Assembly (NCBI GenBank): GCA_900556765.1
Contig: USQH01000014.1
Location: 1 to 19,740 of the forward strand
DNA length: 19,740 nt
DNA from: an uncultured Oscillospiraceae bacterium
GTDB taxonomy: Bacteria > Bacillota > Clostridia > Oscillospirales > Acutalibacteraceae
Reading direction: 5' to 3'
In this document: in pieces, positions 1 to 6,869 of the stretch
How positions within the stretch are numbered: position 1 is the first letter of the stretch
Layout: every line of letters begins with the position of its first letter
The notes under the pieces: generated by a model
Databases searched by the model: none
What the model was told of the DNA's origin: nothing
The model's input: only the letters and a program-made list of their open reading frames with translations
Made by a program: the position numbers and the translations under genes

Positions 1-227
1 GAGTACCCCGCCGAGCGCTCCGTCCCGTAGCGCGAGGAATCCGGGGTATCATCGAAACGGGAATGGCGGTTGCGACGCCTATAAGCGGCCGCGAGATTTC
101 ATAGGCTGCGGCTGCGACTGGGTCGCCTTCGGCCAGGTCGCGGCAAGAGGATCAATCGAAGGATAAGCGTGTAGAAAGCCCTCGGGTTCCTTGTTTGGAC
201 GAGGGTTCGACTCCCTCCAGTTCCACC
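1..227 (+). ncRNA. ssrA: tmRNA (ssrA), 3' part, Bacteroidales type
   Basis: This is the 3' portion of transfer-messenger RNA, the RNA that rescues stalled ribosomes and tags the unfinished protein. The tRNA-like end is clear: a T arm with stem GAGGG (201-205), loop TTCGACT and stem CCCTC (213-217), preceded by TTTGGAC and followed by the acceptor strand CAGTTCC and discriminator A at 225. The upstream string AAGCGTGTAGAAAGCC (167-182) is the usual conserved segment before the 3' tRNA-like domain. CCA appears not to be encoded, since CC is followed by G. The 5' half and the tag-peptide reading frame lie before the window. A strong terminator follows at once. The sequence style fits Bacteroidales, unlike the Clostridia-like DNA after ~1350. 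Confidence 0.85.
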
Positions 228-234
228 GATATGC

Positions 235-270
235 GGGACACAGGACCGGTCGGTCCTGTGCCCGTTTTCG
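235..270 (+). terminator. Rho-independent terminator of the tmRNA
   Basis: A GC-rich inverted repeat (left arm 235-248, right arm 251-263, two-base loop, one bulged A at 238) is followed by GTTTTC. It starts 8-10 bases after the tmRNA 3' end, as expected for ssrA. Confidence 0.8.
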
Positions 271-1140
271 TACGGGCTGTCGCCGGTCGCCGATCCGTTC
301 CGGCCGGCAGCCGCGGGCTTTCCCATTGCCGGTTTATCCGACAGAACGGTCTTCGGGTCTTTCCGTGCCTGTTGCCGGCAGGTCCGGCGGGACGACTTTT
401 GTTTTTTTCGTTCTTTGTCGCCGTTTTGGTAGACGGGACAGCTTTGGGACCGCCCGGTCCGAAGGGGGCCGCCTGCGTGTATCGTCGCTTCATGCCGTCA
501 TTTTCTTCCGGAGCGTCGTTTTTAGGAAAGGGCGGTTCATGCGTTCCTTTCCGTTTCCCGACCGTTATCGGATAGGACCGGGCATTTTCGGAATGCGCTC
601 CGTTTCTCCCGTTCCTTCCGGTTCGTGTTCGGTCGCTTGCCTCGTCCGGTCTTTCTGCGGCTCGGGGGGGGGCGAGGTGGCATCGGCATGCGCCGATTCG
701 AGTCGGCTTGGGATGTTTTCGGGATACCGATTGTATACTTTCCTCTACAGACCTTCGAGTTCCCGATGTTTCCGGTTTCCCGGTATCAGGCTCCCTACGG
801 CTGAGCGGTTTGGGGCAGAGGCCTGATCGGATGCGCGGCTTGTGGTTGCCGACCGTGGCCGGCAGATGTAAAAGCTCCGGTTGCGAATGCGCTTGGCACA
901 TGGAAGATAATCGCTTTTTTACGTTCGGAAAGTCCTCGCTAATGCTCGGTCCTCGAGCGCCGCACTGTTTTTCGACACGGCCCGAAAAGTCGGCAGGCAG
1001 GTCGGGCCGCTTGTCCATGTCCGGAGAAGATGCGGGCGGGATGCCCTGACGTGCAGGCCGGAGCCTGTGCCGCTCCGCATCCGGATGCCGTTTTTTACGT
1101 TCGGCTCCATAAGCGGCGACTATTCGGAGCGATTATGAAC
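271..1140. other. Long GC-rich stretch without a convincing gene
   Basis: About 870 bases between the tmRNA terminator and the menA-like start. Open frames exist on both strands, but they are rich in Arg, Ser, Pro and Gly, lack ribosome binding sites and show no recognisable domain, as expected for chance frames in GC-rich DNA. A 14-base direct repeat (TTTTTTACGTTCGG) occurs at 915-928 and 1091-1104. No RNA gene was recognised. Confidence 0.5.
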
Positions 1141-1148
1141 TATCTTTG
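1141..1148 (+). promoter_or_regulatory. Bacteroidetes-type -7 promoter element
   Basis: TATCTTTG matches the Bacteroidetes -7 consensus TAnnTTTG exactly and lies 18 bases before the first ATG of the menA-like frame. No good TTTG -33 box is visible at the usual distance, so the call rests on the -7 match and position. It supports a Bacteroidales origin for the first 1.3 kb. Confidence 0.45.
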
Positions 1149-1166
1149 TCTTCCGACTAATACGAT

Positions 1167-1352
1167 ATGCCTATGAAAACGGAGAAACCCGGCGTGTTCC
1201 GGGCTTGGGTGCTCGCCTCGCGTCCCAAAACGCTGGCTGCGGCTGCTGTTCCCGTGCTGGTCGGGTGCGCGCTGGCCTATTCCGACGGCTGTTTTCGCTG
1301 GCCGGAGGCACTGCTGTGCACGCTGTTCGCTTTTCTGATGCAGATCGACGCG
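1167..1352 (+). CDS. menA: MenA-like prenyltransferase, N-terminal fragment (joined in frame to ppdK)
   Basis: The first ~60 residues match the N-terminus of 1,4-dihydroxy-2-naphthoate prenyltransferase, the UbiA-family membrane enzyme that attaches the isoprenoid tail in menaquinone synthesis. Visible are the RAW..ASRPKTL motif typical of MenA (residues 12-22), a hydrophobic first membrane helix (AAAAVPVLVGCALAY) and a second hydrophobic stretch ending in LFAFLMQIDA. In Bacteroidetes MenA the QIDA string is normally followed directly by the catalytic Asn/Asp-rich motif (N..ND..D). Here that motif is absent and the frame continues as pyruvate phosphate dikinase. ATG at 1167 is used; ATG at 1173 (MKTEK) is equally possible. 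There is no Shine-Dalgarno site, as is common in Bacteroidetes. The fragment cannot be a working enzyme. The junction is most likely an assembly artefact at about 1338-1355. Confidence 0.7.
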
Positions 1353-2891
1353 AAGAGCCTTGACATGCTGCTCCATCCGACCTTTGACACTGCCGCTCTT
1401 AAAGCCGCTGACAAGAACAATGTCGTCGGCAAGGGTATCGCCGCTTCCCCCGGTGCCGCTGCCGGTAAGATCGTATTTACCGCTGAGGACGCCGTTATCG
1501 AGGGCAAGAAGGGCGAAAAGGTCGTTCTCGTCCGCCTCGAGACCTCTCCTGAGGATATCGAAGGCATGAAGTACAGCCAGGGCATCCTGACCGTACGCGG
1601 CGGTCAGACCTCTCACGCCGCCGTTGTTGCTCGCGGAATGGGTACCTGCTGCGTATCCGGCTGCGGCGACATCAAGATGGACGAGGAGAACAAGCAGTTC
1701 ACTCTCGCCGGCAAGGTATTTAAGGAGGGTGACGGCCTGTCACTCGACGGTTCCACCGGTAACATCTACGATTGCATCATCCCGACCGTTCCTGCTGATC
1801 CCAGCAGCGGTTACTTCGGCCGCATCATGAAGCTGGCTGATAAATATAAGACTCTCGGTGTCCGCACCAACGCCGACACTCCTGCCGACGCTAAGCGCGC
1901 CGCTGAGCTGGGCGCTCAGGGTATTGGTCTTTGCCGTACTGAGCATATGTTCTTCGGTGAAGGCAGAATCGACGCTTTCCGCGAGATGATCTGCTCCGAG
2001 ACCAAAGAAGAGCGCGTAGCCGCTCTGGACAAGATCGAGCCGATGCAGCAGGCTGACTTCGAGGGCCTGTTTGAAGCTCTCGGCGGTTACCCCGTAACCA
2101 TCCGCTTCCTCGATCCGCCGCTCCACGAGTTCGTTCCGACCGAAGCTGCCGACATCGAGCTGCTTGCTAAGGCTCAGGGCAAGACCGTCGCTCAGATCAA
2201 CCAGATCTGCTCCGACCTCCACGAGTTTAACCCGATGATGGGTCACCGCGGCTGCCGTCTGTCCGTCACCTATCCCGAAATCGCCGTTATGCAGACCAAG
2301 GCTGTTATCAAGGCTGCTATCGCCGTTAAGAAGAATCATCCCGACTGGAACATCGTTCCTGAGATCATGATCCCGCTGGTCGGCGAAGTTAAGGAGCTTA
2401 AGTTCGTTAAGGATATCGTTGTTAAGACCGCTGACGAAGTCATTGCCGCTGCCGGCTCTGACCTGAAGTATGAGGTCGGTACCATGATCGAGATCCCGCG
2501 CGCCGCTTTGACCGCTGACAAGATTGCTGAGGAAGCTGAGTTCTTCTGCTTCGGCACCAACGACCTGACTCAGATGACCTTTGGCTTCAGCCGTGACGAC
2601 GCAGGCAAGTTCCTGCCCAGCTACTATGCTAATAAGATCTACGAGTCCGATCCGTTTGCTCGCCTTGATACCACCGGTGTCGGCATGCTGATGGAAATGG
2701 CTGTTAACAAAGGTAAGGCTACCCGCCCGAACATTCACTGCGGTATCTGCGGTGAGCACGGCGGCGATCCGTCCTCTATCGAGTTCTGCCACAAGATCGG
2801 CCTCAACTACGTTTCTTGCTCGCCGTTCCGCGTGCCGATCGCTCGTCTCGCGGCCGCCCAGGCAGCTATTAAGGGACAGGGAAATAAGTAA
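1341..2891 (+). CDS. ppdK: Pyruvate phosphate dikinase, C-terminal two thirds
   Basis: This encodes the C-terminal ~515 residues of pyruvate phosphate dikinase, the cytosolic enzyme that interconverts PEP + AMP + PPi with pyruvate + ATP + Pi. The similarity starts at the conserved L..LLHPTFD string (1356 on). The phosphohistidine domain is intact, with the swivelling His in GGQTSHAAVVARGMG (about 1600-1645). The TIM-barrel PEP/pyruvate domain follows with GIGLCRTEHMFF, GHRGCRL, EIMIPLV, GTMIEIPRA, FGTNDLTQM and the catalytic Cys loop HCGICGEHGGDP (about 2737-2772). The N-terminal ATP-grasp domain, ~360 residues in an 870-residue family, is missing and replaced by menA sequence. Codons are strongly biased toward GC-ending and GCT/GTT forms, as in a highly expressed gene. 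A good terminator follows 50 bases after the stop. Confidence 0.93.
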   Translation, partial: QIDAKSLDMLLHPTFDTAALKAADKNNVVGKGIAASPGAAAGKIVFTAEDAVIEGKKGEKVVLVRLETSPEDIEGMKYSQGILTVRGGQTSHAAVVARGMGTCCVSGCGDIKMDEENKQFTLAGKVFKEGDGLSLDGSTGNIYDCIIPTVPADPSSGYFGRIMKLADKYKTLGVRTNADTPADAKRAAELGAQGIGLCRTEHMFFGEGRIDAFREMICSETKEERVAALDKIEPMQQADFEGLFEALGGYPVTIRFLDPPLHEFVPTEAADIELLAKAQGKTVAQINQICSDLHEFNPMMGHRGCRLSVTYPEIAVMQTKAVIKAAIAVKKNHPDWNIVPEIMIPLVGEVKELKFVKDIVVKTADEVIAAAGSDLKYEVGTMIEIPRAALTADKIAEEAEFFCFGTNDLTQMTFGFSRDDAGKFLPSYYANKIYESDPFARLDTTGVGMLMEMAVNKGKATRPNIHCGICGEHGGDPSSIEFCHKIGLNYVSCSPFRVPIARLAAAQAAIKGQGNK

Positions 2892-2941
2892 TTCTCCTGA
2901 TTTGGTGCAAACCCAATTTGTAAAACCACAATAGGAAAATT

Positions 2942-2977
2942 GACCTTGTGTACCTTCGGGTATGCAAGGTCTTTTTT
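2942..2977 (+). terminator. Rho-independent terminator after ppdK
   Basis: Stem GACCTTG/CAAGGTC, extended by TGTACC/GGTATG, closes on a UUCG-type tetraloop and is followed by six T residues (2972-2977). Confidence 0.88.
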
Positions 2978-3084
2978 ACGTCGAATGCCTTGCAAATCCT
3001 GCATTTTTAACAATAAAATCGCAGTTTTATTGACATTTTCAGAAATGCAAAGCTAAAATTGCAATGCCCTAAAAATGGTATTGA

Positions 3085-3219
3085 GACTTGACCGACAACA
3101 AGTATACCAAATTTGCTGAGTTCACACTCACAAAAGAGGATACCGTGAGATACCTGTATGCCGATTCCACAAAGCACCGCGAGCTTTGCCGGAAAGACAT
3201 TAAAGACTTATATATCTGA
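3085..3219 (+). pseudogene. Coding fragment without a start, unrecognised
   Basis: An open frame from just after an in-frame TGA to the TGA at 3217-3219 encodes 44 residues that look protein-like (FAEFTLTKEDTVRYLYADS, then KHRELCRKDIKDLYI). It has no ATG/GTG start or ribosome binding site. A TTG at 3088 is possible but poorly placed. It ends 8 bases before the first terminator-like hairpin of the cassette array, so it reads like the surviving 3' end of a deleted cassette gene. I do not recognise the family. Confidence 0.3.
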
Positions 3220-3226
3220 AGCGAAC

Positions 3227-3260
3227 TCCCCGTACTTTTGAAAAGAGGTACAGGGATTTT
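3227..3260 (+). terminator. Hairpin of intergenic unit 1
   Basis: CCC.GTAC pairs with GTAC.GGG around CTTTT/AAAAG (3228-3254), followed by ATTTTG. It is the first of four related hairpins that each precede a promoter in this region. Confidence 0.6.
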
Positions 3261-3267
3261 GTGCGTG

Positions 3268-3296
3268 TTGAAGAAAATAAGAAAATGTGGTATTAT
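3268..3296 (+). promoter_or_regulatory. Promoter of intergenic unit 1
   Basis: TTGAAG (3268-3273) and TATTAT (3291-3296) are separated by exactly 17 bases. The surrounding TTTTGTGCGTGTTGA is shared with the units at 5311-5329 and 6203-6220. The leader to the gene at 3417 is ~115 bases. It contains two overlapping, mutually exclusive small hairpins: GTTGA/TCAAC (3326-3337) and CAACAC/GTGTTG (3334-3357). A second possible -10 (TATAAT, 3381-3386) lies closer to the gene but has no good -35. Confidence 0.6.
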
Positions 3297-3416
3297 CATA
3301 ATTACAAATCGAAATTTATCTAACAGTTGAAATCAACACAAACCACCATTCGTGTTGTTCCGCTTTGCTTTTTCCTCCTGTATAATAAAGCCATCAAATA
3401 AAGGAGGCAACAAGCC

Positions 3417-3770
3417 ATGAACACTGATAAAATCTACGCAGAACAACTCGCAAACGAATATGCGCCGAAGGATACCTCTAAGGTCGTCGCTCTTCGCAAA
3501 CTGGATGCAAAAGCAAAGCTTCCGGCAAACATTTTTACCTATACGCTCGGCGTAATCTCCTCCCTCGTTTTCGGTACGGGAATGTGCCTTACCATGGGGC
3601 AAATCGGCAACGGAACGACCGGTTCCTTTGTATCCGGTATCATTATCGGTATTATCGGAATGGTGGGAATGAGTGTGAATTATCCGATTTACAAACGCAT
3701 TCTCGAAAACGGCAAGAAGAAATATGCCTTTGAGATCATGGAACTTGCCAAAGAAATCAGCGAGAAGTAA
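3417..3770 (+). CDS. Small two-helix membrane protein ('dihydropteridine reductase'-labelled family)
   Basis: A 117-residue protein. The N-terminus (NTDKIYAEQLANEYAPKDTS) and the following LDAKAKLPANIF segment match a small Clostridia family often labelled 'dihydropteridine reductase' in databases. Nothing resembling a pteridine or flavin site is visible, so I treat that label as unreliable. Two membrane helices are clear: about residues 38-60 (IFTYTLGVISSLVFGTGMCL) and 69-91 (SFVSGIIIGIIGMVGMSV). The ends are charged and the tail is helical (KKKYAFEIMELAKEISEK). The start is fixed by a perfect AAGGAGG (3401-3407) ten bases upstream. It is the first gene of a three-gene unit with the membrane protein at 3774 and the TetR regulator at 4645. 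The role is unknown; regulator-controlled membrane or envelope function is an inference from neighbours. Confidence 0.82.
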   Translation: MNTDKIYAEQLANEYAPKDTSKVVALRKLDAKAKLPANIFTYTLGVISSLVFGTGMCLTMGQIGNGTTGSFVSGIIIGIIGMVGMSVNYPIYKRILENGKKKYAFEIMELAKEISEK

Positions 3771-3773
3771 GCC

Positions 3774-4652
3774 GTGAAGAAGCTGCCTGCGGTCATAAAC
3801 AAATTTCTTTATCCGCCGAAATGGGTGCTGTTCATTGTATCGCCGATTGTGTTTGCGGCACTTGCCTATATTTTTGCCACCGGGCAAAATAATCGTGTGT
3901 CGGCATATCCGATTTACGGTATGTCGGCGTACTGCTTGACCGTTTTAATACTGCCTTTGCCGAGAATGTTGCGAAACATAAAAGCATCCTTCATACGAAG
4001 GGCAAACGGCACTGCGTTCGGCGGAAAATATCTCGGTGATCTTGCTTTTCGCGGCAGTGTCAGCATCTATCAGGGCATGACCGTCAATTTTCTCTATGTG
4101 GTGTTCCGCATTTTCGTGGGAATTCGGTATGCGTCGGTGTGGTTTCTTTCCATGGCGGTTTACTATTTGGTGCTTGGCTTTCTTCGCCTGTTGCTGATTA
4201 TAAGTTATCGCCGCAGGAACAACATAAACGAGCTGCATTGCTATCGCCGGACGGCATGGCTCCTGTTTTTGCTGAACATCCCCATGGGCGGCATGATTTT
4301 GCTGATGGTACGAACAAACTCCGGCTTTTCTTACCCGGGGTATATTATCTATTTGTCTGCTATGTACACTTTTTACACCATGACGATGTCCATCGTAAAT
4401 CTTGTAAAATACCGCAAGCTGGGCAGCCCGATTTTATCGGCCGCAAAGGTTCTGAATTTTATCGCCGCATTGATGTCCGTTCTGGGCTTACAAACGGCAA
4501 TGATCGCACAGTTTGCTGCAAATGACAACGGTTTTCGTAAAATGATGAACGCAATAACCGGTGCGGGCGTATGGATAGCGGTGATCCTAACCGCTTTATA
4601 TATGTTATACCGGAGCAGAATAGTGAAATATGAGGTGAAACCCTTTGAATAA
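3774..4652 (+). CDS. Polytopic membrane protein of unknown function
   Basis: A 292-residue integral membrane protein with about seven or eight predicted helices (roughly residues 16-36, 44-62, 102-120, 122-146, 160-178, 187-208, 225-246, 262-281). No conserved motif points to a transporter or enzyme class. The start is GTG at 3774, three bases after the previous stop, with only a weak ribosome binding site, so translation is probably coupled to the upstream gene. Its end overlaps the TTG start of the TetR regulator by 8 bases. Tight packing into a gene trio (small membrane protein, large membrane protein, TetR) suggests a membrane module switched by the regulator, possibly for export or for sensing a toxic compound. 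That function is inferred from context only. Confidence 0.8.
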   Translation: MKKLPAVINKFLYPPKWVLFIVSPIVFAALAYIFATGQNNRVSAYPIYGMSAYCLTVLILPLPRMLRNIKASFIRRANGTAFGGKYLGDLAFRGSVSIYQGMTVNFLYVVFRIFVGIRYASVWFLSMAVYYLVLGFLRLLLIISYRRRNNINELHCYRRTAWLLFLLNIPMGGMILLMVRTNSGFSYPGYIIYLSAMYTFYTMTMSIVNLVKYRKLGSPILSAAKVLNFIAALMSVLGLQTAMIAQFAANDNGFRKMMNAITGAGVWIAVILTALYMLYRSRIVKYEVKPFE

Positions 4653-5223
4653 ATCCGAGAGTAAATATTTTGCCACCGCCGCCCGCATGGATGAGGCATT
4701 TCTTGAATTGATCGAAAAGAAGGATTTTGCCTATATTACGGTAAAAGAAATCTGTGAAAAAGCCGGCGTCAACCGTTCCACCTTCTATCTGCATTACGAA
4801 ACGGTGGACGATCTGCTGGAAGAATGCTCCCGACACATCATCGACCGATTTGTGGAGTTCATGCCCTATGATACGGTGGAATTTCTAAAAAAGTTGCAAG
4901 AACGGCCGCTTAAAGAATTGTATCTCATTACGCCGGAATATCTTACGCCGTATCTGACCTATATCAAAGAACACCGCCGCATTTTCCGTACAACTGTGGA
5001 ACAGGCGTCGACACTTCGGATGAACGATGCTTATACGGATTTGAACCGTCATATACTGACGCCGATTTTGAATCGTTTCCGTGTGCCGCCTGAGGATCAA
5101 AAGTATATGATGTCGTTCTACATTAACGGCATCATGGCGATCATCAGCGAGTGGCTGAAAGACGATTGTAGAGAGCCTATCGAACACATTATTTCCGTCA
5201 TTCAGACTTGTATTAAGCAATAG
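4645..5223 (+). CDS. TetR/AcrR-family transcriptional regulator
   Basis: A 192-residue TetR-family DNA-binding protein. The N-terminal helix-turn-helix is typical: a first helix ending AFLELIEKKDFAYITV, then KEICEKAGVNRSTFYLHY and ETVDDLLEEC (about residues 14-62). The FYLHY motif is the family signature. The remaining helices form the ligand/dimer domain and have no assignable ligand. The start is TTG at 4645, giving an 8-base overlap with the preceding membrane gene; AGGTG at 4633-4637 serves as ribosome binding site. Being last in the three-gene unit, it most likely autoregulates the operon from the promoter near 3268-3296. The reading frame ends 61 bases before the second intergenic hairpin. 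Confidence 0.88.
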   Translation: MNKSESKYFATAARMDEAFLELIEKKDFAYITVKEICEKAGVNRSTFYLHYETVDDLLEECSRHIIDRFVEFMPYDTVEFLKKLQERPLKELYLITPEYLTPYLTYIKEHRRIFRTTVEQASTLRMNDAYTDLNRHILTPILNRFRVPPEDQKYMMSFYINGIMAIISEWLKDDCREPIEHIISVIQTCIKQ

Positions 5224-5283
5224 TAAACAGTCCTAAGCACAGACAACTTTCGGTTTGTCGAGTTGAAGCATACACTTGAATAG

Positions 5284-5318
5284 AAATCCCTTACTTCGCG
5301 ATTGAAGTGAGGGATTTT
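5284..5318 (+). terminator. Hairpin of intergenic unit 2
   Basis: AAATCCCTTACTTC pairs with GAAGTGAGGGATTT (14 pairs, one G-T) around CGCGATT-type loop sequence, followed by TTTG. It is probably the terminator of the TetR operon. The T tract is short, so read-through is possible. Confidence 0.7.
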
Positions 5319-5325
5319 GTACGTG

Positions 5326-5354
5326 TTGAGAAATACGCTGAAATATGGTACAAT
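5326..5354 (+). promoter_or_regulatory. Promoter of the YoaP-type gene
   Basis: TTGAGA (5326-5331) and TACAAT (5349-5354) with a 17-base spacer. The ribosome binding site CGGAGG follows 23 bases after the -10, so the leader is short. Confidence 0.75.
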
Positions 5355-5389
5355 TAAAGTAACAAATCGGAATTATCGGAGGTATCTTT

Positions 5390-6136
5390 GTGGAATATAT
5401 CAGCGTGACAAGCGAGAATATAGGCAAAGAGCATATATGTTGTGCAATTTCAAACAACAATGATATTCAGGTGTCATCAAAAAAGGCTTGGTTGCAAGAG
5501 CGATTTGATGATGGACTTGTTTTCTTGAAAAGCAAAGAGAGAGGAAAGTGTTTTATTGAATATATACCTGCCGAAAACGCATGGAATCCAATTATGGTAG
5601 ATAGTTATATGTATATTAACTGTTTGTGGGTAGCTGGCTCGTTCAAAGGACATGGTTATGGGGCAGACTTGTTGAATGCCTGCATTGAAGATAGCAAGAG
5701 CAAAGGTAAAAAAGGACTATGTATTTTATCTTCCAAAAAGAAAAAGCCATTTTTGGCTGACCCGAAATTCTTGCAGTATAAAGGATTTACCGTTTGTGAT
5801 GAAGCGGATAACGGTATTCAGTTGTGGTATTTACCATTTACAAAAAATGCTTCTTTGCCTAAATTCAAAGAATGTGCAAAACGCCCTCATATTGAAGAAA
5901 AAGGATATGTTTTATATTATACCAGTCAATGCCCATTTAATGCGAAATATGTTCCGGTTGTAGAAGAAGTAGCAAAGGAGAATAACGTACAATTTCAATC
6001 CGTTCATTTACAGAGCAAAGAAGAAGCTCAAAATGCACCTACTCCAATCACGACCTATGCTCTGTTTTGTGATGGAGAGTATTTAACAAATGAGCAGATG
6101 AATGACAAAAGATTTCTAAAACTATTATCAAAATAA
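5390..6136 (+). CDS. yoaP: YoaP-type GNAT acetyltransferase with thioredoxin-like C-terminal domain
   Basis: A 248-residue protein with the length and two-part layout of Bacillus subtilis YoaP (~250 residues). The N-terminal GNAT domain (about 1-150) carries the acetyl-CoA binding loop SFKGHGYG (84-91), followed by the ADLLNACIEDSKSKG helix. The C-terminal YoaP domain (about 160-248) resembles a thioredoxin/glutaredoxin fold: YYTSQCPFNAKY (177-188) sits where a CxxC site would be but keeps only Cys181, and APTPITTYALF supplies the cis-proline strand. The start is GTG at 5390, set by GGAGG (5378-5382); no ATG fits. It is a single-gene cargo between two near-identical repeats. The substrate is unknown. 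GNAT relatives of this sort may modify a small molecule or protein, but that is inference. Confidence 0.85.
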   Translation: MEYISVTSENIGKEHICCAISNNNDIQVSSKKAWLQERFDDGLVFLKSKERGKCFIEYIPAENAWNPIMVDSYMYINCLWVAGSFKGHGYGADLLNACIEDSKSKGKKGLCILSSKKKKPFLADPKFLQYKGFTVCDEADNGIQLWYLPFTKNASLPKFKECAKRPHIEEKGYVLYYTSQCPFNAKYVPVVEEVAKENNVQFQSVHLQSKEEAQNAPTPITTYALFCDGEYLTNEQMNDKRFLKLLSK

Positions 6137-6173
6137 ATTTCAATTTGCCAAGTTGAAGCATACATTTGAATAA

Positions 6174-6210
6174 AAATCCCTTACTTCACGATTGAAGTAA
6201 GGGATTTTTG
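6174..6210 (+). terminator. Hairpin of intergenic unit 3
   Basis: A perfect 14-pair stem, AAATCCCTTACTTC with GAAGTAAGGGATTT, loop ACGATT, followed by TTG. It closes the yoaP-type gene 37 bases after its stop. Confidence 0.75.
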
Positions 6211-6216
6211 TGCGTG

Positions 6217-6245
6217 TTGAGAAATACGCTGAAACATAGTATAAT
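6217..6245 (+). promoter_or_regulatory. Promoter of the VOC / AraC pair
   Basis: TTGAGA (6217-6222) and a perfect TATAAT (6240-6245), spacer 17 bases. The ribosome binding site CGGAGG is at 6268-6273. Confidence 0.8.
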
Positions 6246-6281
6246 CAAAGCAACTAATCGTAATCATCGGAGGTGGGAACA

Positions 6282-6740
6282 ATGAAACTGAAAAACACCC
6301 TATTAGTGGTAAAAGATATAGAAAAATCGGTTGCATTTTACAAAGAGATATTTGAACTTCATGTTATTATGGATTTCGGGGCAAACAAGACCTTACCCGG
6401 CGGACTTGTTTTACAGACGGTTGACACATGGAAAAGCTTTATCGGCACCGAGAATGTGAATTTCGGAGGCAATAACTCGGAATTTCACTTTGAAGAAGAC
6501 AATTTTGACGCATTCTCGAAAAAGCTTAAAAAGTATAATATAGATTATGTTCACCCGACCAAAGAACACGCTTGGGGGCAACGGGTTGTGCGCATTTACG
6601 ACCCGGATAGGCACATCATCGAAATCGGAGAAAACATGAAAACAGTTTGCAAATGTTTCCTCGACAGCGGAATGACACCGAAACAGGTTGCCGAAAGAAT
6701 GAATGTTCCGATGAAATTTGTAAGTGCTTGTATGCGATAA
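6282..6740 (+). CDS. VOC-family (glyoxalase / bleomycin-resistance-like) protein
   Basis: A 152-residue protein of the vicinal oxygen chelate superfamily. The N-terminal half has the usual LLVVKDIEKSVAFYKEIF opening. The C-terminal half of the fold includes AWGQRVVRIYDPDRHIIEIGE, where the DPDRHIIEIGE string carries the conserved metal-ligand type Glu. A helical tail (SGMTPKQVAERMNVPMKF) resembles a small helix-turn-helix and is seen in a subset of these proteins. The start is ATG 6282 because CGGAGG at 6268-6273 is correctly spaced; the upstream in-frame GTG at 6273 would overlap that site. Family members act as lyases, isomerases, dioxygenases or drug-binding proteins, and the substrate cannot be told here. 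It is probably co-transcribed with the AraC-type regulator downstream. Confidence 0.85.
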   Translation: MKLKNTLLVVKDIEKSVAFYKEIFELHVIMDFGANKTLPGGLVLQTVDTWKSFIGTENVNFGGNNSEFHFEEDNFDAFSKKLKKYNIDYVHPTKEHAWGQRVVRIYDPDRHIIEIGENMKTVCKCFLDSGMTPKQVAERMNVPMKFVSACMR

Positions 6741-6869
6741 CTTGCCGTTTGTCGGATTCAATCACATCGAAACGGTCGCCGTATCATTTCATAACACCCG
6801 CGAGCACAGGGAATCAAGAAACGGCACTCGCATTTTGATAGACTGTAATCACAGAAAGGGAGTGAAATA

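Larger units (their letters stand above)
5257..5382 (+). repeat. Intergenic unit 2 (direct repeat copy A)
   Basis: This 126-base stretch is matched by 6147-6273 with about 15 differences by eye, over a shared lead-in (GTTGAAGCATACA), hairpin, promoter and Shine-Dalgarno (CGGAGG). The two copies flank the single gene at 5390-6136 in the same orientation. Confidence 0.85.
6147..6273 (+). repeat. Intergenic unit 3 (direct repeat copy B)
   Basis: Second copy of the repeat at 5257-5382, same orientation and same internal order (lead-in, hairpin, promoter, Shine-Dalgarno). Several differences within the stem preserve base pairing. Confidence 0.85.

Noticed and set aside
152..1018. Long minus-strand open frame (288 codons) over the tmRNA and following DNA
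   Set aside because: It begins in non-coding GC-rich DNA and ends antisense to the tmRNA 3' end. The peptide ending (VELEGVEPSSKQGTRG) is just the reverse of the T arm, a well-known false gene type.
1740..2792. 350-codon minus-strand frame inside ppdK
   Set aside because: It is the antisense shadow of a highly codon-biased gene. The plus-strand frame has full family motifs across the same bases.
1167..2891. A genuine MenA-PPDK fusion protein
   Set aside because: Both halves lack essential catalytic parts, and the junction coincides with a change in base composition and taxon signals. An assembly chimera explains it better.
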